Under the pieces are notes generated by a model. That model worked only from the letters and a program-made list of their open reading frames with translations. It was not told the DNA's origin and did no database searches. Source: Penium margaritaceum (lineage: Eukaryota; Streptophyta; Zygnematophyceae; Desmidiales; Peniaceae). Taken from it: a stretch of 64,000 nt of DNA. The stretch lies in the NCBI GenBank assembly GCA_023375785.1, contig SZWC01000555.1, positions 239,052 to 303,051 of the forward strand. Direction: 5' to 3'. Shown here one piece after another: positions 1 through 12,275 of this stretch. Positions within the stretch are counted from its first letter, which is position 1; each line of letters opens with the position of its first letter. A program made the translations under genes and the position numbers.

Positions 1-184
1 AATCCCAGTAGTTCTTGAGCTCACTGACGTGAAAGACTAGGTGAATCACCATGGTGTCAACTAGGCTTAGGGAAGTGACAAATGGGGTTTATATGCGCTC
101 AATATCAAGAAATCCCTACAACTACGTTGTTAGCTGTTAAAAATCTTTTCCACATAGCTTGAATCTTGCTGAGCAAAGTAGGAT

Positions 185-900
185 TTATTCGCAAGCATTG
201 AATACAATGTTATTATGATATCTTTTTGTTGCTCGCTTCATCATCTCCTGTATCTTCACAAGGGTCTTGCGTGTTTCCTCCAAGAAGCTGGAGAAATCTC
301 GGTGATGGATGTCAACTGCGGGGATTTCCCGCTTTGACTTTGGAGTTTGTTGGTGTGGCAATAACTTTGCCGGAAACCACTTCAAACAGAATCTTTCCAG
401 TTGTGGTGGAAGTCACCGGGTCATACATGGGTTTGGCGATTAGTATTTTTGCCTTCCAATCAGAATCATGGGGCTCATATAGATTGTGATTTTTTTTTCT
501 GTCCATTGGTTTGAGGATAGAATCTTGTTGATAGCTAGATCCGACTACCGTAACGCGCCATCAGTTCTTGCCAAAAATGGCAAGTGAATTGGTTGCTTCT
601 TTTCCTGGTCACGGTACGTGACACTCTATGTTGCCGCATGATCTAATTTAGAAACGTTCACACTGTTTCTTTTGTGATGACGGTGGCTATTGCTGCGATG
701 ACGTGTGGAATCTTGGAAATTTTTTCCACCACAAGGATAGCGTCATATCCCTCCGGAGTGATAGACAGTCCATTCAAGAAGTCCATGCTGATGTGAACCC
801 ATGGCTCTGTCAAAATAGGGAGATTTTGTAGTACTCATGGTGGCCTCGTGCGATGATATCTTTACTGTTGACAGGTGTCGCACGATCTACAGATTGCTGA
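185..900 (-). pseudogene. G1 integrase remnant
   Basis: Degenerate integrase of G1. At about 724-815 the minus strand reads the conserved block around the first half of the core, including MDF with the first-region catalytic Asp, followed by GYDAILVVV as in G2 and G3. At 312-506 a second block carries TTGKxxFEVVxGKxPATP-like sequence, the region after the catalytic Glu in plant gypsy integrases. Stops and frameshifts separate the blocks, so no functional protein is possible. Confidence 0.7.
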
Positions 901-1854
901 TATGTTGGTCTACATATGGCCCCACCGTTAGTAATTTGCCAGCTTCTTGAGCGTCAGGTCATTGCCAAAGTATCCAACTGGACCGGTGTCGCGTCACTCC
1001 TCCTACAGTGTTCTTTGTAGCTCTTTGTTTGGTTGAGCTAGTGAATCAAATTCGCCAGTAGGAGGCATTGAATCAGAACTTGGTCTTGTCGTACCTGTCA
1101 AAATCCTTGTAACTCTTTGTGAAGAGCCTCACGAGGTACGGGTCTCATTTGACAAGTAACGTGCTGATCTCGGCCACCAAGCCTGGTCGCTGATTTAGAG
1201 CATCCACTAGATTTGCTTTTCCATGTCAGTACTCAATGATGTAATCAAATTTGGACTCAAGGAAATCCATCCATCGAGTTTGTGGACAGCTCAGATTTCG
1301 TTGAGTTTTGAGATACTTGAGCGCATGGTGGTCGGTGCGGATGACATGTCATTGTTATTCTAGATAACACAGCCACTTTTGTAAGACATGTACAACCGCC
1401 AACATCATTTTCTTGTACACCACGTAGTTCAATTCTGGCCCGTGGAGTTCTTGCAATATATATATGCAATTTCTTTCTCCTCTGTTGTTGTCTTGGAGAA
1501 CGGCTTTAAATACTCAATCCAACACGTCAGTGGCCATGATATCATCCACTGTCATATCCGCCAATGGTAGGGCCAAAAGGCCAACACCGAGGCCAGAGCA
1601 TTTCTCAAAGAGTGACATGCGCTGTCCCTCCATCTCCACTCACCTGTTTTTACAAGTGAGATCAAAGAGAGACGCTGGCACTTGGGCATATTCCTTAAAA
1701 TATTGAGTTGATAAATGCAAAATCACCTAAATAACTGTACATCCCAAACGTTGGTCAGCGTCAGCCAATCACTTACCACCTCCACTTTCTTTGGTTCCAT
1801 GGTTATTTCTCTGCCACCAATGATGTGGTCCAAAAACTTGATCGGCGACCAATT

Positions 1855-2100
1855 TTACACTTCAAGAGTTTTCCACAAGATTTTTGTTCTTCGTAAAACT
1901 TCAAGATTTTTTTTAAGATTTCCATGATGCTCCTCCAGGGTATGGCTATACACTAGGATTTCATCGTGATACACGATGAAAAAGTCGTTGAGGTATGACT
2001 TTAAAATGTTGTTCATTGCCATCATGAAATCCACGGGAGCATTTGTGAGTCTAAACAGTGTAATCGTATTCTCAGAGTATCCATACCTAGTTTTTAACAC
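1855..2100 (-). pseudogene. G1 reverse transcriptase remnant
   Basis: An 81-codon open stretch that reads as the palm of gypsy reverse transcriptase: FRLTNAPVDFMMAMNNIL, then the active-site segment VYHDEILVYS, then LEEHHGNLKK. The normal F/YxDD motif is YHDE here (1960-1971), so the second catalytic Asp is Glu. The frame ends in stops on both sides. It lies between the RNase H region (lower coordinates) and the hAT-like insertion (higher coordinates). Confidence 0.85.
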
Positions 2101-2244
2101 CGTCTTTTTTATGTCATTGTCAAATGCATGGATCCAATGACGTCACTGCGTAGGTCGATTTTGGTGAAAATCCTTTCCCATCGGTGTTGGTCGAAAACTT
2201 CATCTGCTTGCGGAATGGAGTAGCCATTCTTGATGGTGTTGTCG

Positions 2245-3052
2245 CAGTGTTTCCAGCGGCACCTCGAACATCGAAACATCAATTTTTACATCGTTGTATC
2301 AATGTATTTCTAGATTGTTACATCGAGGTGGGTGCTTTGCATACAGTTGTCTTGGAAGTCAGGCCTTGCGTCTATGAATACCCAGTATCAACGTTACCAA
2401 TAGTTCGAAAAACACCTGTTCATGACCAGCTCGTAAAATGTTTGCTCTCCTCTCGCTTGACAGTTGCGCTGTCATAGCACGTGCAACTACAGCCTGCAAG
2501 GTATGGCTCGCACGCTCAAGGAGGGATTTGCAACTTCGCGTCAATCTGTCGATGCGTGAGGAATTACCAAACAAACCTTCTGGTTTACATCTGAAACACC
2601 AGGTTCGTTTTTTCTTCACCTCTATCTTTCAACGCAACCATTTATGCCGCATCTCCTTCCGTCGGCCTGCACGTCAGTGTTGCTGCCTGCCCTCACGGAG
2701 AACGCGATGACAGCTCGACTGACAGGTTACATTATGTTGCCTTTTTGTGCATTTCATACCATCACAAACCGACTAAGGTACTTCACAAACTCGACATGAA
2801 TATGCCCGGTTTGTGAAATCGATGTGATGGATCGAACCAGGCATCTGGTATGTCGCATCAGTTGGACTAGCCCATGTAACTCGTACGTCGCTACCAACCA
2901 TGTGGTCGGTGAGGTTTTGGCCAGACCTGCCAGCTCGCTCACAAGCCTACTCCAACGACAAGGTGAAACCACGGCATCGATTTTACATCGATGTACATCG
3001 ATGTATTGATGCCACGGTACAGGGATTACAATGGACCCCTGTGATAACACTG
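2245..3052. mobile_element. hAT-like non-autonomous insertion in G1
   Basis: An 808-bp segment interrupts the G1 coding region between blocks that are adjacent in G2 and G3. It starts CAGTGTTTCCAGCGGCAC and its right end, read on the minus strand, starts CAGTGTTATCACAGGGGT. The shared CAGTGTT ends are typical of hAT terminal inverted repeats. Subterminal copies of ACATCGATGTA-like sequence lie at both ends. No transposase is seen. I could not find a clean 8-bp target duplication, because the flank appears eroded. Confidence 0.5.
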
Positions 3053-5681
3053 GTCTATGCACATCTGCATCTCATTGGTTCTACATTTTACAAAATGTAC
3101 TGGTGCAGTGTAGGGTGACTTGGATGGCCTGAGGAATCCTTGACTGTGCATCTTATCTAGCTATTTTTTTAGTTTTCTCAGCTTGTGATTGCCCATGCGA
3201 TAGGTCCTTATGGAACTCTGGTCTGCTACATGGCTTCAGGTCTATCTGTTCATTAACGCTGCGTTGTGGAGGTAACTCTCAAGGCAGTTCGTTGGGAGAA
3301 ACTCCTTCAAACTCCTCAAGAAGGGGTGCAAAATCATCCTGAATACCTCTGAAATTGTCAGGTGTTGAGGTTGACGTGGTCAGCGTTGTCGTGCCTGTTG
3401 CAACGATCTCCTTTGATTCCTGTGTCTCCATGTTGATGAGCCACGCTTGTACTCTGTCTCAAAGGTTCCGGTTTTGCCACGAACAACGACATTGGCTGCG
3501 TACGACATTTTGCGACTGCTGCAACTTCCTTTACTACTTCCTCCTCAACTGCTTCTCACAACCACCATTGTGTTGTGGGTGGATTAATCAAGGACAGGTG
3601 TCATTTATTGCCATTGATACTTAGGTAGACTGCTCCACTACTCCATTCTTCCTGTGGATTGTGTCGGTTGATGAAATATCGGCTGCGGATACCATTTCGG
3701 TCACTCATTGGGCAAGTCCTCCAACTTGTTATATTATGGAAATCTCCAATTTGCAGTTGGAATAGTTTGCTAAGTTGGTGGATAAATAGATGCCGGACGA
3801 TGGTTTTATTTTCAAATAGCCATGGTTCATTGTGTGAACCCAAGTTTCAAACCATATGATTATTGTCGAACATGGAAGAAGCTCCTCCATCTCGAAGTAC
3901 TGGTACCATTCTACATCTTTCACAACCTCTTGGTCGTACTCGTAGGAGTATCGCCAGTTGGTTGTCCTCATACAACTTGTTAAACTGTGTGATCTTAGGA
4001 ATCCTCATACTGTTCTGTCACCCATATTAGTCCCTTTTTTCATTTGCTATTTAGTACCATCTATATTCTCCTATATTTGATTATTTCTGAAATTTTTGCA
4101 CGAGGGTTTTGGTCGGAAAAGTTCCTCCTTTGGGAAGGAACATCGTGCTTCACGTGTCTTGACATGTATTTTTGGTGTGAAGGAATTTTTTATGTGACAC
4201 ATGGGTGGACTAAAAAATAACAATTTGCAAGAATATGGGTGACAGTACGGTCTGTGGCATTGTGAGCCATTCAGATGGACAATACTTTGGTGCAGAACCT
4301 TCCCTTTAGGCATGAGGTTCACCGCCTGACATTGTTCTATGCCATTTGTTGAAAAATGTTTTCTCTGTGACGGTCCTCCCCTTTTGGCCTGCTGCTCCCA
4401 TTTCTGAAAGTGGGATGTGAGAGGTGTCCTGGCTTCCCACGGGTCCAGAAAAACCATTGATTGCATTAATTGACAACATCAATCTCCATTAGAGATGAGG
4501 TTTCTTTCAAATACGGCTTTCCTTTGCCATGATATACTGTGTGGCTTTAGGGTCGCCAACTATGAGATTCCTGTATTAGAGCGTTGTAGCTGATGTTGAT
4601 GCAATTATTTTTTTTTTCTTTCATTTGTGGCAGGTCATCCTAGATTGCAAGCATGGCAATTGACTTTCAAATGTTTCACTTGAGGCCTTTGTTCTAGTAG
4701 AAACAGACTTCATTAGGGGCAAGGTCATTTCCAGTGGTAGTTTTATGGGAACCCCGCGTAAACTCTGTCACGCTGGACTGCTGACACAAGCGCTGAAGCT
4801 TGTACCATACATCAGATTTCTTGTTCATTTTCCCAAAGCGTGTGAGAATAGCGCGCATGAAGTCTGTCCAGTTTTACGGTGGAGACTGTGAGTCATGCCA
4901 CCTTGGATTGATATGTTTGAGAGGTAGAATGCATGTGGTCGATGATGTAAGAGCTTTTGCATGAGCCCTTGATTTGGGTGCGCTGGTCTCCTGGTGTTAT
5001 TGGATGGTCCTAAGGTCAGACCACCAACTTAAAGCCGTGCCAAGTGGAAGCGAGAATGCAAGGCCGTTTTCCTTTGTGTTGTTTCTGACCCTAGCAGCGG
5101 TTAAGCACACCTCCAAACCGTCAATCCTTCAGAGGTCGCAGGATTAAATGGTTTAGGAAATTCTGGTCAAATGTGGGGCTCTATCGACAGTTCATTATTT
5201 CTCTTGTTGATTACTGCCTCTCGTGCATGTATTTTGGAGCTCCTCCATTGCCGCGCTAAATATTTGGATAACATGGATGTCGAGGCTCTCGATTCCCTGA
5301 CAGTTCCTGGTACAGGTCTTGATTCGTGCAAGCCTATTTGCCGGTACCTCCCACCATTTCAGGTGTTTTCATGGCGCGCAACGGTGGAGGCAAAAGCTCT
5401 GTTGAGCCAGAGGGGTACAACACCAAATTGGCCATTGGGGTCACGAGTACTATACCATTCATCACGAAATTTGTTGTTGCTGCTTGGTTTGCATAGGGAT
5501 TGTCGTTGACCGTGTGTTGCTGATCCTCCATTGTCAGAGACTTTACCAAATATTTCTGCTTGTTATCAGGTGTGATTTGCAAGGTATATCAATTTCTGGG
5601 CAGTGGAGATATGCTAAGGACTCGTGTGAGGTTGTCGTCGGGAAGTTAATGCATATGTTTCCCCTATAGAACTGTTGCACC

Positions 5682-5692
5682 TTGATACCAAG
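5682..5692 (-). promoter_or_regulatory. G1 primer-binding site (tRNA-Met)
   Basis: The minus strand reads CTTGGTATCAA directly after the 5' LTR. TGGTATC is the start of the standard plant initiator tRNA-Met 3'-end primer site. It fixes 5693-6241 as a 5' LTR. Confidence 0.75.
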
Positions 5693-6241
5693 TGTTACGC
5701 TGAGAGGACTGTGAATGGTTCAAAAGGATGAGGTGTAGAGCAAAAGATGATTAAAGGAATTAGGACAATTGGATAGTCTTAAATTAACACTAGGCTTACT
5801 TTGACAACATGTGTTGAATATATTAAGCACTTATACATGATAGCAAGAAGCAAAGTAAGGAATATCTTGGGTCTTGGATGTCCAAGTTGAGGGATGTGTG
5901 TGACGTCGCATCGTGAGTAGTCACTTTGAGAAACTCCTTCAAGAAGTAAGGGGGACTTTAAGAATATTGAGGCCCAATTTTCTAAGAGTCCATCGTCATT
6001 AGGAAGTCAACTGAAGAGTATTGAAACGTCGAAACACCGCTTCTGTTGACCATTCAAGAAAGTGTTCAAATGTGTCAGAATATTCAGAAATAGAACAACA
6101 GAGGTCGGAAAATGTGGCCAAAATTCCCTCGGCCGATTGCCGTTACATTCCTGAGACTGATGCACGGTGGGCTATTAACGCAATAAAAACAAAATCCCAC
6201 TCGTGGAGTTTAGGGAATTGTGTTTGTCTGGGACGTAAAAC
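5693..6241 (-). repeat. G1 5' LTR
   Basis: A 549-bp LTR that aligns with the G2 LTRs (42931-43481 and 49038-49630) and with the split G3 LTR. It starts TGTTACGC on the + strand and ends near GGGACGTAAAA, where G2 has GTACGTAACA. The primer site adjoins its left edge. Confidence 0.75.
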
Positions 6242-6279
6242 TGGAAGTCTGTATGATATCCTAGACTGATACACCAAGC
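6242..6279. other. Short linker with a second PBS-like motif
   Basis: 38 bp between the G1 5' LTR and the G3 LTR. It ends in TGATACACCAAG (6268-6279), a damaged copy of the reverse-complemented tRNA-Met primer site. A PBS here means the G3 LTR also once served as a 5' LTR, and that the internal region that followed it was lost. Confidence 0.5.
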
Positions 6280-6599
6280 AGAACGTAGATAGCTATCAAG
6301 GGTGAGATACAGGACAGAAGAGAATTCAAGGAATTGGGAAACTTGGATGACTTATATTCAGAAGTAAGTTTACTTCAATGACAAGTGTCTGATGTATTGA
6401 GCACATATATACAAAAGCAAGAAATAGAATGAGGCATGCCTTGAGTCTTAGGTGCTTGAGTCAAGCAAAGTGTATGAAGCCACATAGTGAATGGTCGTGT
6501 TGAGAAACCTTCCAAGAAGTCATGGAGTTTTGAGAATATATAGGCGTGACTTCATAAAATTCCAGAGCCGTCAACAAATTTACCAAACAATATCAAGAT
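6280..6599 (-). repeat. G3 LTR, first part
   Basis: Aligns with the first 320 bp (plus orientation) of the G1 and G2 LTRs: CAGAACGTAGATAG, then a block like ACTTCAATGACAAGTGTC. The sequence is cut at AAGAT (6595-6599) by copia A and resumes at 12276. Confidence 0.75.
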
Positions 6600-7313
6600 T
6601 GTTAAAAAGTGCCCCTGCCATGGATGCCGTTTGCCGTTTTCCTGATTCGACCACTAGAGATTGGTTGGATGTCTGATCTAATTGCAGATTTGGACTCCTT
6701 GGATTTCTCCATGCGGTTTCGAGCTTTCAGTTGCTGGATTTGGTTGAGAATTCAGAAAGTTAGCCCCATCCAGAGTTCGGGTGGTCAGAGGGTGGAATCT
6801 GGGTCTCCGTCATTGGTGACGGGATTATTCCACTGCGGTGGTCGGAGTTCGTCTCCAACGAGCTCCAAATGCACCAGGGGCATGAATGAAGTGATCAGAG
6901 GGACCTCCTTGACCAAGGTGAACTTCTCCTTGACTTTTGGGCGAGGAAAGGCGCTCCGACTGGTCATCGTCAAAGCGCCTTCCGTTGCCTAGCATGCAAG
7001 GCACGGTGGGAGGCTCCACCAAGGATTACTTTGACGACCGTAGCAGGGGCTCTACTGCTCCGTTTTGGGCGTGCTTGGATGCGTTGGAAAGCTTAGATCA
7101 CCGGCTATAAGAATCTGATGTAATCTCACTGAAATAACTAACCATTAATGGTCCTCAGCCTTTCTCAGTTTCGGCAATGAGTATTCTACCAGAATTCTGC
7201 CCCTTTGGTGTTGTGGCGACCCAAAGCACACACCTTCCTTGGAAGTCTCTTTTCCCTAAGTAGCCGTGGACACTTGTGGTGGATCAGAGCACACCAGGAA
7301 AGAATTCCTGACA
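6600..7313 (+). repeat. Copia A 5' LTR
   Basis: 714 bp, starting TGTTAAAAAG and ending CCTGACA. It contains CTATAAG at 7105-7111, a likely TATA box, which is conserved in the 3' LTR near 12065. The 3' LTR has the same length with scattered substitutions. Confidence 0.92.
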
Positions 7314-7315
7314 AA

Positions 7316-7329
7316 GGATTATGGGCCCA
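7316..7329 (+). promoter_or_regulatory. Copia A primer site, half-tRNA type
   Basis: Two nt (AA) after the 5' LTR the sequence is GGATTATGGGCCCA. Initiator tRNA-Met has the anticodon stem-loop TGGGCCCATAACCC; its complement is GGGTTATGGGCCCA, a 13/14 match. This is an internal (half) tRNA primer as in Drosophila copia, not the 3'-end TGGTATCAGAGC. Confidence 0.85.
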
Positions 7330-7476
7330 CAGCTCTGAACTGCCTGCCAAGACGTTCACGGCTTACGCAACGCACAGGTGTGTCGCTTTGAGCGATTTCG
7401 CTGTTGTAGTTGAGACTGTCCATAGCAGAGTTGCATCACGGCGCAGAAGACGGAGTCCTCGCCCATCCAAAAGTAA

Positions 7477-10400
7477 ATGGATGGCCCTGGTTTTGGACTG
7501 TGGCGGTGGCATTTTGAGATCTACCTTGCACACAAGGAACTGCTGGAGCTTATGAAGGGCACAGAGATTCAAGATGCGAGCACAACGAACGAGGGGAAGA
7601 CGGCCTTCGCAAAGAAGAACACGGAGGCACTGATGCTCCTATTGTTGGCATTGCATGAATCTCAGTGGGGCTACATCCACGGCTAGGACCTGGCAGCTGA
7701 TGCGTGGAAGAAGCTTTGCTCCATCCGCCAATCAACATCCCTAACCAACAAGATCTTTGCAATGAAGTGACTCTTGACGGTGAGGATGAAGGAGGGTGAA
7801 GACGTCATTTTCGCCATCCTGTTGATCGAGTCTCTTGCATCACACATCATTATGTGCAATGGCAGATTGACATGAAGATGCAGGCGATGGCGCTCCTCAT
7901 GGCTCTACCCGACAGTTGGGGTCCTCTCATCACCATGCTAGGAGGTTGGAAGGAGGATAAACTCACCTACGGTGCAATCGCCGAGTAGATCCGCAACGAG
8001 GTACACCGTTGGAACGTTGGCAAGAACTCGTCATCCTCAACTGCTCTGGTCACCAAAAGGCAGGGTGACAGCAGCAACAGCAAGTGAGGTGGCCGTAAGG
8101 GCGGCGGCAAGAAGGGCGCCAAGAGGGGTGCATGCCATAACTGTGGCAAGGAGGGCCATTGGGCCAAGGAGTTTCCGGAGGAGGCGTAGGCCAGTGGCAA
8201 GGATGCCAAAGGCAAGAAGGCACTCCTCAATGGCACGAAGAACCACGACCTGAAGGGTGCCAACCGGCGGTGCCTTGACTCAGGTGCGGAGGAGTATACC
8301 CAATTCGAGAAGGTGGGGTTCATCAACTACACCAAGTCTGCAAAGTCTATGGTGACCGCCAAGGACAAGGTCGAACCTGCGGCCGGCCAAGGTGATGTGG
8401 ACTTAGAGGTGGTGATTGGAGGTAAAAAAGACAGTGGGTTATCCAAAAAGTGTGACATTTCCCCGGCCTGGCTGACATTTTGAGTGTACGCCGCTTGACA
8501 GACAAAGACTATGAAGTGCTCTTCCACAAGAAAGGTGCAGTCGTACGGATGGGCGGCAACGGCGAGGTTGTGCTTGAGGCAAAGTGTGAGGGAGGCCTCT
8601 ATATCGTTGAGACCAAGGTGACAAACGCAGCAGATCCGCCAGCACACGTCGTCAACCTCGCAGAAGGCGGGGGAGCAGACCTGCACCTGTGGCATCAACG
8701 GCTAGGCCACTCGTCGCTCGCAATCGTGTAGGAGATGGAAAATCGCCACATGGTTTGCAGCCTCAATATCACCGGTGCAGCAGACGCAATAGCAGAATCC
8801 GCAGAGCACAAGTACGAGCCTTGCATTATGGACAAGGCAAAGCGCAAGCCGTTTGAAGACAGACAGCGACAGGCAGAGAACCTGCTCGAGGTCGTGCACA
8901 CTGATCTGTGCGGGCCTATCAAGACACCGTCCATTGTGGGCGTGCGGTACTTTGTCACATTCATCGACGATTACAGAAGAAAACTCTACGTCTACTTCAT
9001 GAAGCGGAAGAGCGATGTGCTAGACCGGCTGAAGTACGTCGCAGCGGTGGAGAGGCAGGCTGGCCTCAAGGTCAGAGGGCTACACAACGACAATGGCGAC
9101 GAGTACTTGGGCTGCGGAGGGTGACTGAAGGAGCAGGGGATTGAGTGGCAGCCGACCACTCCGTACACGCCTCAGTCAAATGGCGTGGCGGAGCGTGCAA
9201 ACCAGACGCTGCTCACCATGCCGCGGACAATGCTCGTGGACACAAAGTTGCCACGGAACCTGTGGGCCGAGGCCGTGAGTACAGTTTGCTTTATCAAAAA
9301 CCTCACCCCAACGATAGTGCTAGAGGAGAAGGCCGGCTGGAAGACGCCGCAGGAGGCTTGGAGCGGACGCAAACCAAGCGTGGCGCACCTAAAGGCGCAC
9401 GCGTTGGTGCAGGCCGCTCAAAGAGAAGACTCCAAACTGGACCCGAGTGCAAAGGCGTACACGTTTGTTAGGTACGAGAGCGTGCTCAAGGCATACCGCC
9501 TCTTTGATCCATGGACACAGGACGTCATCACCAGCCGCGCCATCACGTTTGATGAGCAACAGAGCTACTGCAGCAGTAACAACATTGACGTAGCACACTC
9601 TCCAAAGCAGGGGGAGTGGTTCCAACTCTTTGAATGTGAGGAGGAGCCGGCGGCTGGAGAGGTCGACGCCTCGGAGAATAATGGTGCTGGAGCGCAGAAG
9701 GGCAATGCAGCAGGTGCAGGGGCCGCTAGAGTGCACGGCATCGCAGCCGACGCGGGGGAGCCCGCGGCCGAGGACAACATTGCAGCAGGGCAGCAGTAGG
9801 ACCAGCAGCCACCGTCACCAAGGTCGCCGCGTCGCAGCCGAAGGCAGCGGAATACGGCAAAGCGGTATGACGCAAGCACGGACCGCTGGGTTGGCATGGC
9901 GGGGTGCATGATGGCAGCCGCAACAGAGCCCACAACCATGCAAGAGGCGCTTGCACGACCTGACGGGCAGCAGTGGGGCAAAGCAATAAAATATGAACTT
10001 GTGTCCCTTACTGAGGACGACACTTGGGAGCTGGTGGATCGGCCTGAGGGGGCAAAGGTGATCAGCTCCAAGTAGGTGTTCAAGGTGAAGCTCACTAAGG
10101 ACTGCAAGGTGGAGAAGTACAAGGCGTGGCTAGTGGCGAAGGGGTACGCACAACGGAAAGGCGAACACTACGATGAGACGTTCTTACCCGTTGCCAAGTT
10201 CACAAGCATCCGGACGATCCTCGCAGTGGCAGCTGTAAAGGACATGGAGATCCACCAAATGGATGTTAAGACGGCGTTCTTGAACGGGATCATCGACAAG
10301 GAGATCTACCTTGAGGTGCCGGAGGGGGTAGATGCACCAAAAGGTAAGGTGTGAAAGCTGTGGAAGGCCTTGTACGGGCTAAAACAAGCACCCAGGTGCC

Positions 10401-11517
10401 GGTACCAACAGATGGACGGCTACATGGCAGAGCTCGGCTTCAAGCGCTGTGAGTCAGACCACAGCGTGTACGTGCGGCGCAACAAGGGAATCCATCAGAT
10501 TTTTGCACTCTACGTGGATGATCTGATCCTTTGTTCATCAGATCTAGCGGCTTTGCAGCAGCTCAAGGAGCAGCTCAGTAGCAGATTTAAGATGATGGAC
10601 ATGGGGGAGCTGGAGTACTACCTCGGGGTCAGCATCACGCGGAACCGGAGGGCACGCACTCTTGAGCTGGGGCCAAGTACCTGGCTGAGGTCCTAAAGCG
10701 GTACGGCATGGAAGAATGCAAACCAGTGAGCAGTCCGGTCCCCACAAGCTGTGAGCTAAGTGCGGCGATAGCGCCACAAACTAAAGAGGAGAAGGAGGAC
10801 ATGGCGGAGGTGCCCTACCAATCTCTGGTGGGCAGCCTGATGTATGCCATGGTGGCGACTCGGCCGGACCTGGCCTACGCGGTGGGTCAGGTGAGCAAGT
10901 ATATGGCCAACCCTGGGCCCCTACACTGGACAAGGGTGAAGCGCATCCTCCGGTACTTGCATGCAACACGGCACGCACGCCTGAATTACGATGGAAAGGG
11001 GAGGTCAGACCCCTTGCAACTGGTCTACTACACTGACGCGGACTATGTCAGCGATGTAGAAAAGAGGAAGTCCACTTCTGGCTATGTGTTCTTCCTCGCA
11101 GGTGCAGCGGTCTCATGGTGCAGCAAGAAGCAGGACTGCGTCGCCACCTCCACAGTGGAGGCGGAGTACATCGCTCTGGCCGAGGCGGTCAAGGAAGCAG
11201 TGTGGCTCCGCAGATTGCTGGGGGAGCTAAGTGTGCCGCAGCAGGAGCCTACGGTGGTTCAAGAGGATGACAACAGCTCCATCTCACTGACCAAGAACCC
11301 TATGCAGCACAGGAGGAAGAAGCACATCGACGTGCACTACAACTACGCGCGCGACATGGAGGAGAAGGGACAGGTTGTGCTCCAACATTGCAGCACGAAG
11401 CACATGCTCACGGATTGCTTGACCAAGGAGCAGTCCCAGGATTGGCATGTCATCAGCCTTGCAGGGTTTGATTTGAAAAGCTGTGAAGGGCTTGAAGGCG
11501 CAGGAGCGGACGAGTGA
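7477..11517 (+). pseudogene. Copia A gag-pol remnant
   Basis: Gag begins with FGLWRWHFEIYLAHKELL-type sequence (7477 on). The zinc knuckle at 8133-8171 reads CHNCGKEGHWAKE, but the last Cys is Phe. The protease motif LDSGA is at 8274-8288. Integrase runs through 8735-9799 with HTDLC, FIDDYRRK and PQSNGVAERANQTL, so all three acidic catalytic residues remain. RT runs through 10076-10696 with YVDD at 10511-10522. RNase H is 10708-11517 (269 codons open), with YTDAD, KSTSGYVF and VEAEYIAL. In-frame stops (for example 10073-10075, where a conserved Trp codon is TAG) and frameshifts divide it into at least eight pieces. Confidence 0.9.
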
Positions 11518-11561
11518 GAGTGAGCATGAGGCATCCGGCATGGAAGGTGCACCGGGGAAAT

Positions 11562-12275
11562 TATTACAAAGTGCCCCTGCCATGGATGCTGTTTGCCGTT
11601 TTCCTGGTTTGACCACTAGGGAGTAGTTTGATGTCTGATCTGATTCTAGATTTGGAATCCTTGGATTTTTCCATGTGGGTTTGAGCTTTCAGTTGCTCAA
11701 TTTGGTCGAGAATTCAGAAAGGTAGCCGCATACAAAGTTCAGGTGGTCGGCGGGTGGAATCTGGGTCTCCGTCATTGGTGACCGGTTTATTCCACCGCGG
11801 TGGTCGGATTTCGTCTCCAACGAGCTCCAAATGCACCAGGGGCATGAATGAAGTGACCAGAGGGACCTCCTTGACCAGAGTGAACTTCTCCTTGACTTCT
11901 GGGTGAGGAAAGACCCTCCGACGGGTCATCTTCAAAGCGCCTCGCGTTGCCTAGCGTGCAAGGCACAGTTTGCGGCTCCACCAAGGGTTACTTCGGCGGC
12001 CGTAGCAGGGACTCTACTGCTACGTTTTGGGTGTGCTTGGATGTGCTGGAAAGCTTAGATCACAGGCTATAAGAATCTAATATAATCTTATCAAAAGAGT
12101 GAACCATTAATGATCCTTAGCCTTTCTCAGTTTCTGCAATCTGTATTCTTCCAGAATTCGGCCCCTTTGGTGTTGTGGCAGCCCAAAGCACACATCTTCC
12201 TTGGAAGTCTCTTTGCCCTAAAAGGCCGTGGACACTTTTGGTGGATCAGAGCACGCCAGGAAAGCATTCCTGATG
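11562..12275 (+). repeat. Copia A 3' LTR
   Basis: 714 bp and homologous to 6600-7313 along its whole length. It starts TATTACAAAG (the first G is lost) after a short purine run GGGGAAA, the polypurine tract, and ends CCTGATG before target duplication AAGAT (12276-12280). Confidence 0.9.

Larger units (their letters stand above)
1..6241 (-). mobile_element. Ty3/gypsy element G1, 3' end outside window
   Basis: Minus-strand chromodomain-type gypsy retrotransposon. Reading from the 5' LTR (5693-6241) toward position 1, the order is gag region, protease/RT (RT block 1855-2100), RNase H/tether (about 1140-1600), integrase (about 500-900), then the integrase C-terminus and chromodomain approach (1-500). 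This is normal gypsy pol order. It aligns along its length with G3 (12500-15118) and G2 (42931-49630), so the three belong to one family. The coding region is broken by many stops and shifts, and the longest frame is about 100 codons. The 3' LTR lies beyond position 1. An insertion sits at 2245-3052. I could not make the 3130-5680 part read as clean gag; assigning it as gag/protease rests on position only. Confidence 0.8.
6600..12275 (+). mobile_element. Ty1/copia element A, full length
   Basis: A complete 5676-bp copia element: LTRs at 6600-7313 and 11562-12275 (714 bp each), primer site at 7316-7329, gag-pol remnant 7477-11517, short purine run before the 3' LTR. The 5-bp target duplication AAGAT is present at 6595-6599 and 12276-12280. 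Domain order is gag, zinc knuckle, protease, integrase, RT, RNase H, as in Ty1/copia. It is inserted in the 3' LTR of G3. Numerous stops and LTR differences show an old copy. Confidence 0.92.

Noticed and set aside
9565-10122. 185-codon minus-strand frame
   Set aside because: Antisense shadow of the copia A integrase tail and linker.
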